Below are positions 1 through 9,054 of a DNA stretch of 64,000 nt, in pieces (position 1 is the stretch's first letter; every line of letters begins with the position of its first letter). The DNA comes from Pseudomonas sp. 8O (GTDB taxonomy: Bacteria; Pseudomonadota; Gammaproteobacteria; Pseudomonadales; Pseudomonadaceae). The DNA lies in NCBI RefSeq assembly GCF_902506495.1, contig NZ_LR733265.1, forward strand, positions 436,098-500,097, written 5' to 3'. The notes under the pieces are model-generated. The model saw only the letters and a program-made list of their open reading frames with translations. It had not been told where the DNA came from and searched no databases. Made by a program: the position numbers and the translations under genes.

Positions 1-964
1 GCGCGTCCTGCTCGCTAAGGGCGATCTTGCTCTCTTCCACCTGCATCGCCAGCCAGTGCCCGGCACGCTGTTCGATCAGACCGAACAGGCGGTCGATGCC
101 GGTGGCGTCGACGATGTCGTAGCGCATGTTCTGCAGGGCCAGCTGGGTCTTCTGCGCGTACAGCGCGTTGATGGTGTGCCAGGTCGCCAGGTTGAGGTGA
201 TAGCTGGTGGGCATGAACGCGTCGCTCTTCATCCGGCTGCCGTAGCCGAACAGTGGCATCACGCCGGCCAGCGATAGCTGCTTGTCGAAGTCGGTCCCAC
301 CGATGTGCACGCCGCCAGTGGCGAGGATGTCTTCCTGGCGCTCGGCCAGGTGGTGGCGCTCGGGTGCCAAGCGCACCAGGGAGAAGTCCGAGGTACCGCC
401 GCCGATGTCGACGATCAGCACCAACTCCTCGCGATCCAGGTTCGACTCGTAGTCGAAGGCCGCGGCGATGGGCTCGTACTGGAACGACACGTCCTTGAAG
501 CCGAGCTTGTGCGCCACGGCCACCAGGGTGTTCTGCGCTTCCTGATCGGCAGCCGGGTCGTCATCGACGAAGAACACCGGGCGACCCAGCACCACTTCCT
601 CGAAGGCACGCTCAGCCTGGGCTTCGGCACGCTTCTTCAGCTCGCCGATGAAGAAGCCGAGCAGGTCCTTGAACGGCAGGGCGCTGCCCAACACGGTGGT
701 TTCGCTCTTCAGCAGCTTGGAGCCCAGCAGGCTTTTCAGCGAGCGCATCAGACGCCCTTCATAGCCTTCCAGATACTCGTGCAGGGCCAGGCGGCCATAG
801 ACCGGGCGGCGCTCCTCGATGTTGAAGAAGATCACCGAGGGTAGGGTGATCTTGCCGTCTTCCAGTGCCAGCAAACTGTCCTGGCCGGGGCGTAGCCAGC
901 CGACGGTGGAGTTGGAGGTGCCGAAGTCGATGCCGCAGGCGCGGGCGGGCGTGGAAAAGGACAT
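1..964 (-). CDS. yegD: Hsp70-family chaperone, YegD type (3' end outside window)
   Basis: Read on the minus strand from an ATG at 964, the frame stays open to the window edge (about 321 codons visible). The N-terminus carries the actin/Hsp70 phosphate-1 motif (CGIDFGTSNSTVGW, residues about 10-23), and a phosphate-2 motif VDIGGGTSDFSLV lies near residue 190. The TSNS variant of the first loop and the early sequence fit the YegD branch rather than DnaK. The family binds ATP and is presumed to be a cytoplasmic chaperone, but its clients are unknown. The C-terminal part is not visible, so the substrate-binding region cannot be judged. In PAO1, from memory, such a gene lies near the oxaloacetate decarboxylase gene; here about 8 kb of other genes separate them. 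Confidence 0.85.
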   Translation of the reverse strand, partial: MSFSTPARACGIDFGTSNSTVGWLRPGQDSLLALEDGKITLPSVIFFNIEERRPVYGRLALHEYLEGYEGRLMRSLKSLLGSKLLKSETTVLGSALPFKDLLGFFIGELKKRAEAQAERAFEEVVLGRPVFFVDDDPAADQEAQNTLVAVAHKLGFKDVSFQYEPIAAAFDYESNLDREELVLIVDIGGGTSDFSLVRLAPERHHLAERQEDILATGGVHIGGTDFDKQLSLAGVMPLFGYGSRMKSDAFMPTSYHLNLATWHTINALYAQKTQLALQNMRYDIVDATGIDRLFGLIEQRAGHWLAMQVEESKIALSEQDA

Positions 965-1229
965 GGAACGCAGGACCAGAGTGATTGCCAGGAAAGTGTT
1001 CTGCGTCGCCGGACGACGCCCCAGCGTGCTGCCTGGGGCGGCAGGTCACGAAACGGCCGCGCATTCTATGTCAGTGCGTGGGGTTGTCAAATGTGTGGAG
1101 CGCCGGTGGCGGTTGTTCGCTCGCTATGCGCGGCATGCGCGCGGCCCAGCGCCTTTGTCAGGACGCTGGTGTGGCGCGAGGATCGCGTCAATCGCACTGG
1201 GCTGGCGCCGGGCGTTCAGCCAGCGGTTG

Positions 1230-2543
1230 TCAGCGCATTTTGAAGTATTCACGGTGAAACCGTGTTTCGGGCAGGCCGCAGGCCGCCCAGTCCTGCAACA
1301 GCCGGTCGCCCAGACTGAATGGGCCGCAGAACCACAGGCTGGTGTCATGGAGGCCGCCAGTCGTCGCGCGGATTTTCTCCAGATCGAGATTGCCATCGCG
1401 CGATTGATGGATCAGGTGCAGGTGCACGCCTGCGCGCTGGCACAGGTCCGCTACACGCCTGTTCAGGGGCGATTGTTCGGGTGTACAGAAGAAGAAATGC
1501 AGGTCGCTGTCTGACCTTTGTACCGCCGGGTTGGCTGCCAGATGCTCCAGTCGGGAAATAAATGGCGCCACGCCCACGCCACCGCCGACCCACACCTGGG
1601 CGCTGTCGCTGTCGGCGAAGGTAAAGCGTCCATAGGGTCCTTCGAGCTGCATGCGACTGCCGACTGCCAGTGACTGCATCAGTCGCAAGGTATCGTCACC
1701 CAGCACCTTGACGCAAAAACTGATGGTCCTCAGGTCGGTGTCGGAGGATGCGATGCTGAACGGGTGCGGGTCTTGGTTGTTGGCAAAGCGCACGAAGGCA
1801 AACTGACCGGGTTTGAATGTCAGGCGGTCATCATCCATGCGGCATTGGATTTCCATGACGCCGTCGGCGTGGCGCACGATGTTCTGCACGCTGCCTGTGT
1901 AGTGTTTCCCGCGTTGGTCCAGACCGAACAGGATGGCCAGTCCGGCCAGGCAGCCAACCAGCGCTGCGAGCACAACCCAGATCCCGCTCAGCGTTGGCCA
2001 GAGGGCATCCGGCAGCAGGACGATGGCATGGAAAGTGGCGGCAATGAATACCAGTGGAAAGGCTTTGTGCAGCCGCCGAAACCAGTGGTACGGGATGTAT
2101 TTGATCAGTGCCAGCAGCACCAGCGTGATGGCGATGTAACCCAGCCACTCACCGATGTCCTTGGCCGGGTCGCGCAAGAACTCGAAGACGCGTTCCGGGG
2201 CATTGTCGGACTTCGCCGGTCGGGTCAGCCAGCCAGCCTTGGCCATCGATTTCGGGACGATCTCCATCATCCAGTGCACGAATACCAGGACGCCAGCAGT
2301 GATGCCCAGCCATTTGTGCAGTCGATAGCTCTGGTCGAGGCCTCCGAGCAAGTCTTCCAGCCACATCGGGCGTGTGGCCAGCAGCGTGATCAAGGCCATC
2401 AATGAGTAGGCGACGATACCGCTGAGGATGATGCTGTTGCCTCGCAGTGTCCAGAAGTCGCTTCCTGGCCCTCCCTGCGGCAGCATGCTTACCAGCCAGA
2501 TGGCAACAGGCAGGATCAGAGCCAGCCAGAACCAGCGCTTCAT
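1230..2543 (-). CDS. Ferric-reductase-like transmembrane flavoprotein
   Basis: 437 residues. The N-terminal half has about six membrane segments with two histidine pairs spaced as in the ferric reductase/NADPH oxidase family (H76 and H90; H159 and H172), which would ligate two haems. The C-terminal half is a ferredoxin-reductase module: the FAD-binding motif HPFSIAS at about 260-266, a nucleotide-binding GGGVGVAPF at about 320-328, and a late LWFCGP motif. The predicted role is moving electrons from NAD(P)H through FAD and haem across the inner membrane; the acceptor (Fe3+, Cu2+ or oxygen) cannot be read from sequence. It stands alone: the next minus-strand gene starts 221 bp upstream of it. 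Substrate is uncertain, family is not. Confidence 0.88.
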   Translation of the reverse strand: MKRWFWLALILPVAIWLVSMLPQGGPGSDFWTLRGNSIILSGIVAYSLMALITLLATRPMWLEDLLGGLDQSYRLHKWLGITAGVLVFVHWMMEIVPKSMAKAGWLTRPAKSDNAPERVFEFLRDPAKDIGEWLGYIAITLVLLALIKYIPYHWFRRLHKAFPLVFIAATFHAIVLLPDALWPTLSGIWVVLAALVGCLAGLAILFGLDQRGKHYTGSVQNIVRHADGVMEIQCRMDDDRLTFKPGQFAFVRFANNQDPHPFSIASSDTDLRTISFCVKVLGDDTLRLMQSLAVGSRMQLEGPYGRFTFADSDSAQVWVGGGVGVAPFISRLEHLAANPAVQRSDSDLHFFFCTPEQSPLNRRVADLCQRAGVHLHLIHQSRDGNLDLEKIRATTGGLHDTSLWFCGPFSLGDRLLQDWAACGLPETRFHREYFKMR

Positions 2544-2764
2544 GGCATTTACCTTTAGGACGTGAGAAGAATTGCGCGCGTCGGCCCGTCATGGGAAGCC
2601 GATTCTTGTCACGAAAACTACAGCGATATCCTTCCGCGCTCTTTGAGTTGGATCAATCCCTTGTGCACTGGGCTGGCTGGAAGGACATTGCGCAGCCGCC
2701 ATGAGGTGCCTCGCCTGCGTATCAGAGCGGTCTTTTCGACGGTGTCAGGCGCTGCATCGAGCGC

Positions 2765-3736
2765 TCATGATCCTTTGGCGTCTTGCTGGCGGCGTTGCCA
2801 TTGGCTCCATTCGAAGCCCAGCACCACCAAGAGCGACAGGCCAAACGGCAGCAGCAGGTAGAACATGCGGAACACGATCAGCGCGGCGAGCACGTCAGCC
2901 GCAGGCAGCTCGGGCATGGCGGCGAGGAAGGTCACTTCCAGCACGCCCAGTCCACCCGGCGCATGAGATAGCAGCGCCAACGAGAAAGAGGCGAGGAATA
3001 CACCGAGCACCACCAGGTAGCCGGGGTGGTTGTCGGCTGGCAGGGCGAAGTAGATGATTGCCGCCGCACAGAGCAACTCCAGCGGGCCGGCCAGCAACTG
3101 TCGACCGACGATGGGCAGGCGCGGATATTCCACGTGCAGCTTGCCCAGGGTCCAGGGTTTGAACTGGCGCCAGGAACCCAGAACGTAGAGACCGACCAGG
3201 CTCAGCAGCACGCTGCCAATGACCACCGAGACCAGCGGCGTGATGTTGGCGACCCGGTGGATCAGGTCGGGCTGCGCGATCAGCACGCAGCCGCTGGCCA
3301 GCAGGGCGCCCAGAGCGAAGGTGAAGGAGCAGAAGACGATGAGGATGCCGATTTCCTGTGGCGTCAGGCCCTTGCTGCGGTAGGCGCGATAGCGCACCAC
3401 CGCGCCGGAGAACACCGAGGCACCGATGTTGTGAGCCAGGGCGTAGGTGGTGAAGGAGCACAGGGTGATGAAACGCCAGGGAATCTGCTTGCCGAGATGG
3501 GCAACGGCGATGCGGTCGTACCAGGCCAGGGCCCAGTAAGCGCCCAGAGTGGCGCCGGCAGCCAGCAGCCAGTTCAGATGGCTGATCGCGCGCAGACTAT
3601 CGGCGATCTCGTCGAGGGAGATGGTGCGCAACTCGCGGTAAAGCAGGAAACAGGACGCCACGACGGCGACCAGACCGATCAGCGTCCAGATCAGGTCGCT
3701 GCGTTTCAGCTTGGGTTTGGCTTCGACAACGGACAC
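2765..3736 (-). CDS. UPF0104/lysylphosphatidylglycerol synthase-like membrane protein
   Basis: 323 residues, strongly hydrophobic, with about eight predicted membrane helices. It begins with a short charged tail (MSVVEAKPKLKRSD). It resembles the flippase-like membrane domain of MprF and the YbhN/UPF0104 family, including SFTTYALAHNIGASVFSGAVVRYR in the second quarter and LLSHAPGGLGVLEV near the C-terminus (the G-G-L-G-V-x-E motif of this superfamily). There is no soluble synthase domain, so this is a stand-alone membrane module. Homologues are linked to lipid flipping or envelope maintenance; the substrate here is unknown. It is encoded on the same strand as the YqaA-like and VC0807-like genes to its right, but gaps of 181 bp and more make a shared transcript uncertain. 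Confidence 0.8.
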   Translation of the reverse strand: MSVVEAKPKLKRSDLIWTLIGLVAVVASCFLLYRELRTISLDEIADSLRAISHLNWLLAAGATLGAYWALAWYDRIAVAHLGKQIPWRFITLCSFTTYALAHNIGASVFSGAVVRYRAYRSKGLTPQEIGILIVFCSFTFALGALLASGCVLIAQPDLIHRVANITPLVSVVIGSVLLSLVGLYVLGSWRQFKPWTLGKLHVEYPRLPIVGRQLLAGPLELLCAAAIIYFALPADNHPGYLVVLGVFLASFSLALLSHAPGGLGVLEVTFLAAMPELPAADVLAALIVFRMFYLLLPFGLSLLVVLGFEWSQWQRRQQDAKGS

Positions 3737-3917
3737 TGCAACTCCTCGCTCTACAGGCCCGGTAGGCGATCTTGCCGGTCAGGGAGCCTGTCGAGGCTAA
3801 TGTTCACGACCTTGTAGGTCGGCTCGCGACGGCCGCAGACTGATGCTGCTCTTCGCGGCGCGCTGCGCAGTATCAGCGAGGCACTGCTTTCGCTCAACAG
3901 GCAAGCACGTATCCGAT

Positions 3918-4355
3918 TCATACCCAGGCCAGTGTGATGGCTGCCAGCGCGGCGTAGCGACCGGCTTTGGCCAGGGTGACGATGACAACGAATATCCACA
4001 GGCGCTCACGCATCACTCCCGCGACCAGGGTCAGTGGATCGCCGATCACCGGCATCCAGCTCAGCAGCAGCGACCAGCGCCCATAGCGCGCGTACCAGCC
4101 CTGTGCCTGCTGTAGCCGAGCCGGGCTGACCGGGAACCAGCGGCGCTCGCGATAGTGCTCGATGGAACGACCCAGTAGCCAGTTGATCCAGGAGCCCAGC
4201 ACATTGCCCAGGGTCGCCACCAGCAGCAAGGCCCAGAGTGGATGCTGGCCTGCCAGCAGGAGGGCGACCAGCACCGCTTCGGACTGCAGCGGTAGTAGCG
4301 TCGATGCGCCGAAGGCAGAGATAAACAATGCCGGATAGGCGGACAGACTCAGCAT
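3918..4355 (-). CDS. YqaA-type small membrane protein (DedA/SNARE-associated superfamily)
   Basis: 145 residues with about four hydrophobic segments. It shows family features: an N-terminal re-entrant-like stretch with FGASTLLPLQSEAVL, the central GNVLGSWINWLLGR, and a late WMPVIGDPLTLVAGVMR resembling the conserved G-x-P motif of DedA-like proteins. YqaA proteins are short relatives of DedA. DedA homologues are implicated in undecaprenyl phosphate or phospholipid recycling and proton-motive-force homeostasis, but I know of no firm function for YqaA. It starts 34 bp downstream of the stop codon of the VC0807-like gene on the same strand, so the two are plausibly co-transcribed. Confidence 0.8.
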   Translation of the reverse strand: MLSLSAYPALFISAFGASTLLPLQSEAVLVALLLAGQHPLWALLLVATLGNVLGSWINWLLGRSIEHYRERRWFPVSPARLQQAQGWYARYGRWSLLLSWMPVIGDPLTLVAGVMRERLWIFVVIVTLAKAGRYAALAAITLAWV

Positions 4356-4389
4356 GGCAGGAGCACGCCGGCCGTTGGGCCGGCGGGGG

Positions 4390-5118
4390 TCAGGACTGCG
4401 ATTCCTGGCCGCTGTTGGCCATGATCTCTTCCAGGCTCAGGCCGGTCAGGCCGTGAATGGTCTTCCACAGGTAGTAGAAGATGGCCATCAGCATGATCAT
4501 CGAGGGAATGGCGATCATCGGGTAGCTGAGCAGGGTCATGCGCCCCAGTTCGTCATTGAACGCCTCGGTGCCGGCCGGACTGACCACGATCCACTTGGCC
4601 AGCACATAGTTCATGAACGAGGAAAAGAAGAAGGTGCCGCTGAGCCAGTAGGTCGCGCGCATCAGGCGCGTCTCGAAGTGCTCGACGTGGCCGCCTTGCT
4701 CCAGGCGATCATGGATCTTGTCGATGTTGAGCACCGTCTTGTTGAACAGCAGGGTGCGAATCAGCGGGTAGCGGGTGCGTGTCGAAACCAGCACGGCAAC
4801 GCCGATCAGGCCGGGAATCAGTGCTTCCTTGACTGCCAGCCACTGGGTGTCGAGCTTGAGCAGGCCGATGCCACCGGTCAGCGCGACGCTGATCAGGCCA
4901 AGCAGGGCGATGAAGTTGAATTTGCGGTATCGGATCAGCTCGAACGCGCCCCAGCCCAGTGGGAACGCCAGGGCCAGGATCAGCGCGCCATCAGCGCCGA
5001 GGCGGTGCTCGCCACTGAGCTTCATCAGGATGAACGAGGGGATCAGGATGCTGATGGCCAGGTCGATCAGCGGGCGGGGCTTGTGCGTCGGGGTACGGCT
5101 GTCAGTAGTGGCGGTCAT
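4390..5118 (-). CDS. VC0807-family membrane protein
   Basis: 242 residues. A short hydrophilic head (MTATTDSRTPTHKPR) is followed by about six membrane helices, with IRYRKFNFIALLGL after helix two and LSYPMIAIPSMIMLM near the C-terminus. The pattern matches the VC0807 family of uncharacterised inner-membrane proteins. No catalytic motif is visible and no function can be proposed. It is probably the first gene of a two-gene unit with the YqaA-like gene downstream. The 165 bp to its right separate it from the divergently oriented substrate-binding protein gene and should hold both promoters. Confidence 0.75.
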   Translation of the reverse strand: MTATTDSRTPTHKPRPLIDLAISILIPSFILMKLSGEHRLGADGALILALAFPLGWGAFELIRYRKFNFIALLGLISVALTGGIGLLKLDTQWLAVKEALIPGLIGVAVLVSTRTRYPLIRTLLFNKTVLNIDKIHDRLEQGGHVEHFETRLMRATYWLSGTFFFSSFMNYVLAKWIVVSPAGTEAFNDELGRMTLLSYPMIAIPSMIMLMAIFYYLWKTIHGLTGLSLEEIMANSGQESQS

Positions 5119-5283
5119 GGTAGCTGGAGTCTGCGTAGGAACGCCGATGATCGCCTGCCCGGCTCGCCAGGGCTAGTCCGACCGTCGGTTTTGAATGTGA
5201 AAAAGTATGAGTCGACAGCCATCTGACAGGAGAGAAGAGCTGGCTGGCGATGCTAAAGTGATGGCAGGGCCTGGGAGTCGAAC

Positions 5284-6207
5284 ATGCCAAGAATCATCCC
5301 TTTCATTTGCCTGTTGCTGACGGTTTTTTTCCTGACGCCTGTGCCGGCCTGGGCGCGGGACTGCATCGGTATGGTGCCGGCCGGCACCTCGGCGTTCTGG
5401 AGCGAGCTGGAGGCCGGTGCGAGGCGCACCGCTGACGATCTGCAATTGGAACTCTACACGCGCGGCCCGACCCAGGAAGGTAGCGTCGAGGTGCAGTTGC
5501 AACTGATAGATCGTGTGCTTGCACAGGGTTGCAAGGCACTGATCATCGCCCCGGCCGGCGATGCCATCGATACCCGGATCGCGGCCTTGCGTGCCGAAGG
5601 TATTCCCACCGTCTATGTCGACCGTGGCGTTGCGGGGGATGGCGCCTACGCGCTGGTGGCGACCGACAACTTCCTCGCAGGTCAGTTGGCCGGGCAACAA
5701 CTCGCCGAGCGCCTCGGGCAGGGTGGCAGAGTCGGGTTATTGCGTTTACGTCCCGGGCTGCAATCGACCGAGGAGCGTGAGCGCGGCTTTCTGCTGGCGG
5801 CACAGGCGTCCGGGCTGCAGGTGGTGTTCGACACCTACCTGGGTGATGACCGCCAGCGCATCGTCGATGCCCTGAGCGAGCAGTTGCCCAGGCTCGACGG
5901 TCTGTTCAGCCCCAACGGCACCAGCACTCGAGCGACCCTCGCGGCTCTGCGCCAACTGGGTAAGGCCGGAGCGGTGGACTTCGTCGGCTTCGATGGAGGC
6001 GACCTGCTGTTCGATGCCGTGCGCGAAGGACATATTCACGCCCTGTTGCTTCAGCAGCCGCAGGCCATGGGCGATCATGCGGTGCGCCTGGTGCATCGGG
6101 CCCTGAGTGGCGAACGCGCCATTTCACGCCTGCAACTGTTGCTCGAACCACGGGTACTGACCGCCAGGGAGTTGGCCGATATGACCGCGCCGCAACAGCC
6201 TTGGTGA
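5284..6207 (+). CDS. Periplasmic sugar-type substrate-binding protein (Peripla_BP_4 fold)
   Basis: 307 residues with a clear Sec signal peptide ending near PAWA-RD (cleavage about residue 24). The mature part looks like a ribose-binding-protein fold: an initial CIGMVPAGTSAFWSELEAG strand-helix, ALIIAPAGDAIDTRI (the D-A hinge segment), VYVDRGV, ERERGFLLAA and VDFVGFDGGD. Such proteins deliver sugars or autoinducer-like ligands to an ABC importer or to a sensor kinase. No permease or ATPase of the sugar type is encoded nearby, so it is an orphan binding protein. It heads a run of three binding-protein genes on the plus strand with 79 and 52 bp gaps. The ligand is unknown. Confidence 0.85.
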   Translation: MPRIIPFICLLLTVFFLTPVPAWARDCIGMVPAGTSAFWSELEAGARRTADDLQLELYTRGPTQEGSVEVQLQLIDRVLAQGCKALIIAPAGDAIDTRIAALRAEGIPTVYVDRGVAGDGAYALVATDNFLAGQLAGQQLAERLGQGGRVGLLRLRPGLQSTEERERGFLLAAQASGLQVVFDTYLGDDRQRIVDALSEQLPRLDGLFSPNGTSTRATLAALRQLGKAGAVDFVGFDGGDLLFDAVREGHIHALLLQQPQAMGDHAVRLVHRALSGERAISRLQLLLEPRVLTARELADMTAPQQPW

Positions 6208-6286
6208 TGGGCAAAGCGTGGGTTTATGATCCTTGTCCTGGCCGCCCTGAATTCGCTGTAGGGCGCGCTCTAGACGGTGGCGTGCA

Positions 6287-7057
6287 ATGAATCTGAAGTA
6301 CCTGCTCGCAGTTATGTTGTTCTGCAGCTTCTGCGTCCACGTGACGGCTGCCGAGTTGCGGCTGTATACCGAAGACTATCGACCCTTCAGCTATCTCGAG
6401 AATGGCGAGCCGAGTGGCATGGCTGTGGCGGTGGTCGAAGAATTGATCCGCCGTACCGGCGAGCGGGCGCGCATCGAACTGGTGCCCTGGACGCGCGGCT
6501 ATCATCAGGTTCGTCATCAGGCCGACACGGCATTGTTCTCCACCGTGCGCACGGCGCAGCGCGAAGCTGAATTTCAGTGGGTCGGGCCGATCGCGCGAGG
6601 CTATACGCGTTTCTACACGCACAAGGATGCCGGGCTGCGAGTCACCAGCCTGGACGACGTGCGCCAGCTCGGCACCCTTGCGGTGCCCAAGCAGTGGTAC
6701 AGCTACGAACTGCTGCGTGAGCAGGAGCTGGATAACCTGTATGGCGTGCCGACGCCTCAGGACATGCTGCGCATGTTTCGCCATGGTCGGGTCAAGCTGC
6801 TGCTGGCCAACACCCTGACCCTCGACGGCATGCTTGCCGAACAAGGCATGAATGCCGGGCAGTTGCAGGCGCAGTTCGACCTGATGACCAATGACTCCTA
6901 TATCGCCTTTTCCCTGCAGACGGATGCCGAACGTGTCGCGCGATGGCAGCAGGCGCTGCAGCAGATGCGCCAGGACGGCAGCCTGGAGCGGATCTATCGA
7001 CACTGGTTACCGACGGCCGATGAGCGGACGTTGGTCGATTTGTTGCGCCTCGAGTGA
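6287..7057 (+). CDS. Periplasmic substrate-binding protein, SBP_bac_3 family (paralogue 1)
   Basis: 256 residues: a signal peptide (cleavage near VTAA-EL, about residue 22), then a polar amino acid-type type II binding fold opening with LRLYTEDYRPFSY. It shares blocks with the next gene (ALFSTVRT, FQWVGPI, KQWY, NLYGVP, IAFSLQT against IAFSPQT), so the two are tandem duplicates that have diverged. The pattern V(E)ELIRRTG...IELVPWTR is typical of the Pseudomonas transporter-substrate-binding-domain proteins that often lack a transporter. No permease is adjacent. It may act as a free periplasmic binder or a partner of a sensor; the ligand is unknown. The ribosome site is weak (GGTGG). Confidence 0.85.
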   Translation: MNLKYLLAVMLFCSFCVHVTAAELRLYTEDYRPFSYLENGEPSGMAVAVVEELIRRTGERARIELVPWTRGYHQVRHQADTALFSTVRTAQREAEFQWVGPIARGYTRFYTHKDAGLRVTSLDDVRQLGTLAVPKQWYSYELLREQELDNLYGVPTPQDMLRMFRHGRVKLLLANTLTLDGMLAEQGMNAGQLQAQFDLMTNDSYIAFSLQTDAERVARWQQALQQMRQDGSLERIYRHWLPTADERTLVDLLRLE

Positions 7058-7109
7058 AGCGGCTGCATGGCGCTCCACGGCTTGCTAGGCTGCAAGCGGG
7101 AGAAGCGGG

Positions 7110-7871
7110 ATGATGATGGGCAAGTGCGCGTATCGATGCTTGTGTGTCTTGCTGGTGGCGTTATGCGTGCCGGCGCAGGCCCAGTTGCGTCTGCTCACCG
7201 AGGATGCGCCGCCGATGAGCTTCATGCGCGAGGGCGAGCCCAGCGGCTTCTCCGTCGAGGTGGTCAGAGCGTTGCTGGCGCGCACCGGCGACAGCGGTCA
7301 GATCGAATTGATGCCCTGGACGCGAGCATTGCATCTGGCTCAACAGGAGGAAGATGTCGCGCTATTTTCCACCGTGCGCACAACCGAGCGCGAGAACAGG
7401 TTCCAGTGGGTCGGGCCCATCGTGGTCGGCACCACCAGCTTCTACTCGCTCAAGTCCCGTGAGCTCGTCATCGATACGTTGGAGCAGGCCGCGGCCAGCG
7501 GGCCACTGGCGCTGCCCAAACAGTGGTACACCTTCGAGACCCTCAGTGCGAGGGGCTTTACCAACCTCTATGGCGTGCCCGGTTCGAAGCAGATGGTGAC
7601 CATGCTCAAGCATGGCAGGGTCAACCTGATCGCTACCGAAGACCTGACCCTGGCTGGTGAGCTGGCCGCTGTCGACCTCAAACCGCAGGACGTCAAGGCG
7701 CATGTTCCGTTCATGCGCTCGGCCTACTACATCGCCTTCTCCCCGCAGACGTCGGTGGTGCGCGTGGTGCGCTGGCAGCGCGCGTTACGGCAGATGCATG
7801 AGGACGGCAGTCTCGAGGCGATCCTCAGGCGCTGGCTGCCGCATGCGCCGATGCCGCCCATCGCTCCGTAG
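7110..7871 (+). CDS. Periplasmic substrate-binding protein, SBP_bac_3 family (paralogue 2)
   Basis: 253 residues with a signal peptide (cleavage near AQA-QL, about residue 25), then LRLLTEDAPPMSFM. It is the tandem paralogue of the gene ending 52 bp upstream, sharing ALFSTVRT, FQWVGPI, LPKQWY, NLYGVP and a WQRALRQMHEDGSLE-type C-terminal helix. Three consecutive ATG codons occur at 7110-7118; the first is chosen because GGAG lies at a suitable distance. The two proteins differ around the presumed ligand cleft, for instance PPMSFM here against RPFSYL in the first, so they may bind different ligands. No transporter genes accompany them. Confidence 0.85.
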   Translation: MMMGKCAYRCLCVLLVALCVPAQAQLRLLTEDAPPMSFMREGEPSGFSVEVVRALLARTGDSGQIELMPWTRALHLAQQEEDVALFSTVRTTERENRFQWVGPIVVGTTSFYSLKSRELVIDTLEQAAASGPLALPKQWYTFETLSARGFTNLYGVPGSKQMVTMLKHGRVNLIATEDLTLAGELAAVDLKPQDVKAHVPFMRSAYYIAFSPQTSVVRVVRWQRALRQMHEDGSLEAILRRWLPHAPMPPIAP

Positions 7872-7924
7872 CGCCCCTCGTGGCGACTGGTTAATCTGAG
7901 CGCTGAAATCCATCGAGTCCGATC

Positions 7925-8926
7925 ATGTCGCGTCGTCATCTCACTCTCGATCTGCGCAGTCGCGCTGGCTTGTTCGCCCATCTTGGCGCGATGGAACGGG
8001 CCGGTGTGCCCATCGATCGAGCGCTGGCCAGCCTGGATCTCGGTGCGCGCCACACAGCCGCCGTGACGCGCTTGCGGCAGATGATCGGCGGTGGACGGGA
8101 CATGGCGAGTTCCGGCCAGTTGAGTGGCGTGTTCACGCCACTGGAAAGTGGTCTGGTGCGCGCCGCGCAGGACGCCGGCGCACTGGCGCATATCTACGAG
8201 CAACTGGCGCAGCGCTACGACGAACAGGCGCGCCACGCGGCAGAATTGACGTCACGGCTGCTGCTGCCGGCCGGTGTGTTGTTACTGGCACTAGCGGTCA
8301 AGCCCTTGCCCGCTTTGGTCGCGGGAAGCCTGAGCGGTGCAGGTTACCTGGCGGCCGTGTTGCTGCCGGTGTTCTGGCTGTCAGCACTGCTGTTCGGCGC
8401 GCGCGCGTTGTGGCGTCGCTGGCAGCAGCGGCGAAGCGATCAGCCGGGCCCGCTAGACGATCTGCTCCTGGCGCTGCCGGTGCTGGGCAGCCTGCAGCGG
8501 CGTGCGGATATCCGTAACTTCTGCGACAGCCTCGGGCTGTTGCTGGAGGCAGGCATGCCGGTGCTCGATGCCTTGCCGCGTGCCTGCAATGCGGTCAGCA
8601 ACGCACGGCTGCGGCGGGATTTCGCCAATCTGGCGCCACGCGTAGCCGCAGGGCAGTCGCTGGTGCGTGCCTTCGACGGGCTGAGTTTTCATGGCAAAGC
8701 CATGCTCACCGGCGTGCTCAATACTGGTGAAGCGACCGGCCGACCGGGCGAGGCGCTGCTGCGTTTCGCCCGCCTGCAGGCGCAGCAGCTGGCTGCGAGC
8801 CAACAGGCGCTGGCGAGCTGGGCACCACGCTTGTTCTATCTGGCGGTCGCCGTGTGGATGGCGTACGGCCTGCTGACTGGTGGCGGATTCTTCCCGGCCC
8901 TGCCCGCGGAGCTGGCTGGCCGATAA
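7925..8926 (+). CDS. Orphan type II secretion/type IV pilus F-family membrane protein (GspF/PilC-like)
   Basis: 333 residues, shorter than the roughly 400 of GspF or PilC. Two F-type helical domains are visible. The first has LFAHLGAMERAGVPIDRAL and a GLVRAAQDAGALAHIYEQL segment. The second has NFCDSLGLLLEAGMPVLDAL and a GVLNTGEATGRPGEALLRFA segment, which is the conserved E-x-G signature. Membrane segments follow at about residues 115-165 and near the C-terminus. Family members form the inner-membrane platform that works with a GspE/PilB ATPase, yet no ATPase, pseudopilin or secretin gene is nearby. It might serve a system elsewhere in the genome or have another job. No strong ribosome site precedes the ATG. 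Confidence 0.8.
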   Translation: MSRRHLTLDLRSRAGLFAHLGAMERAGVPIDRALASLDLGARHTAAVTRLRQMIGGGRDMASSGQLSGVFTPLESGLVRAAQDAGALAHIYEQLAQRYDEQARHAAELTSRLLLPAGVLLLALAVKPLPALVAGSLSGAGYLAAVLLPVFWLSALLFGARALWRRWQQRRSDQPGPLDDLLLALPVLGSLQRRADIRNFCDSLGLLLEAGMPVLDALPRACNAVSNARLRRDFANLAPRVAAGQSLVRAFDGLSFHGKAMLTGVLNTGEATGRPGEALLRFARLQAQQLAASQQALASWAPRLFYLAVAVWMAYGLLTGGGFFPALPAELAGR

Positions 8927-9054
8927 TTTGCTGGTTATCGACCACGGCGGTCCGTTTGAAAGCTGGCAGCAAGTGCCTTGCGCTAGCATTCGTCACGTCT
9001 ACGCCATGACTAAAAAGAGAAAAAAGCGATTCAACCGACTTTGGAATACGCCCC

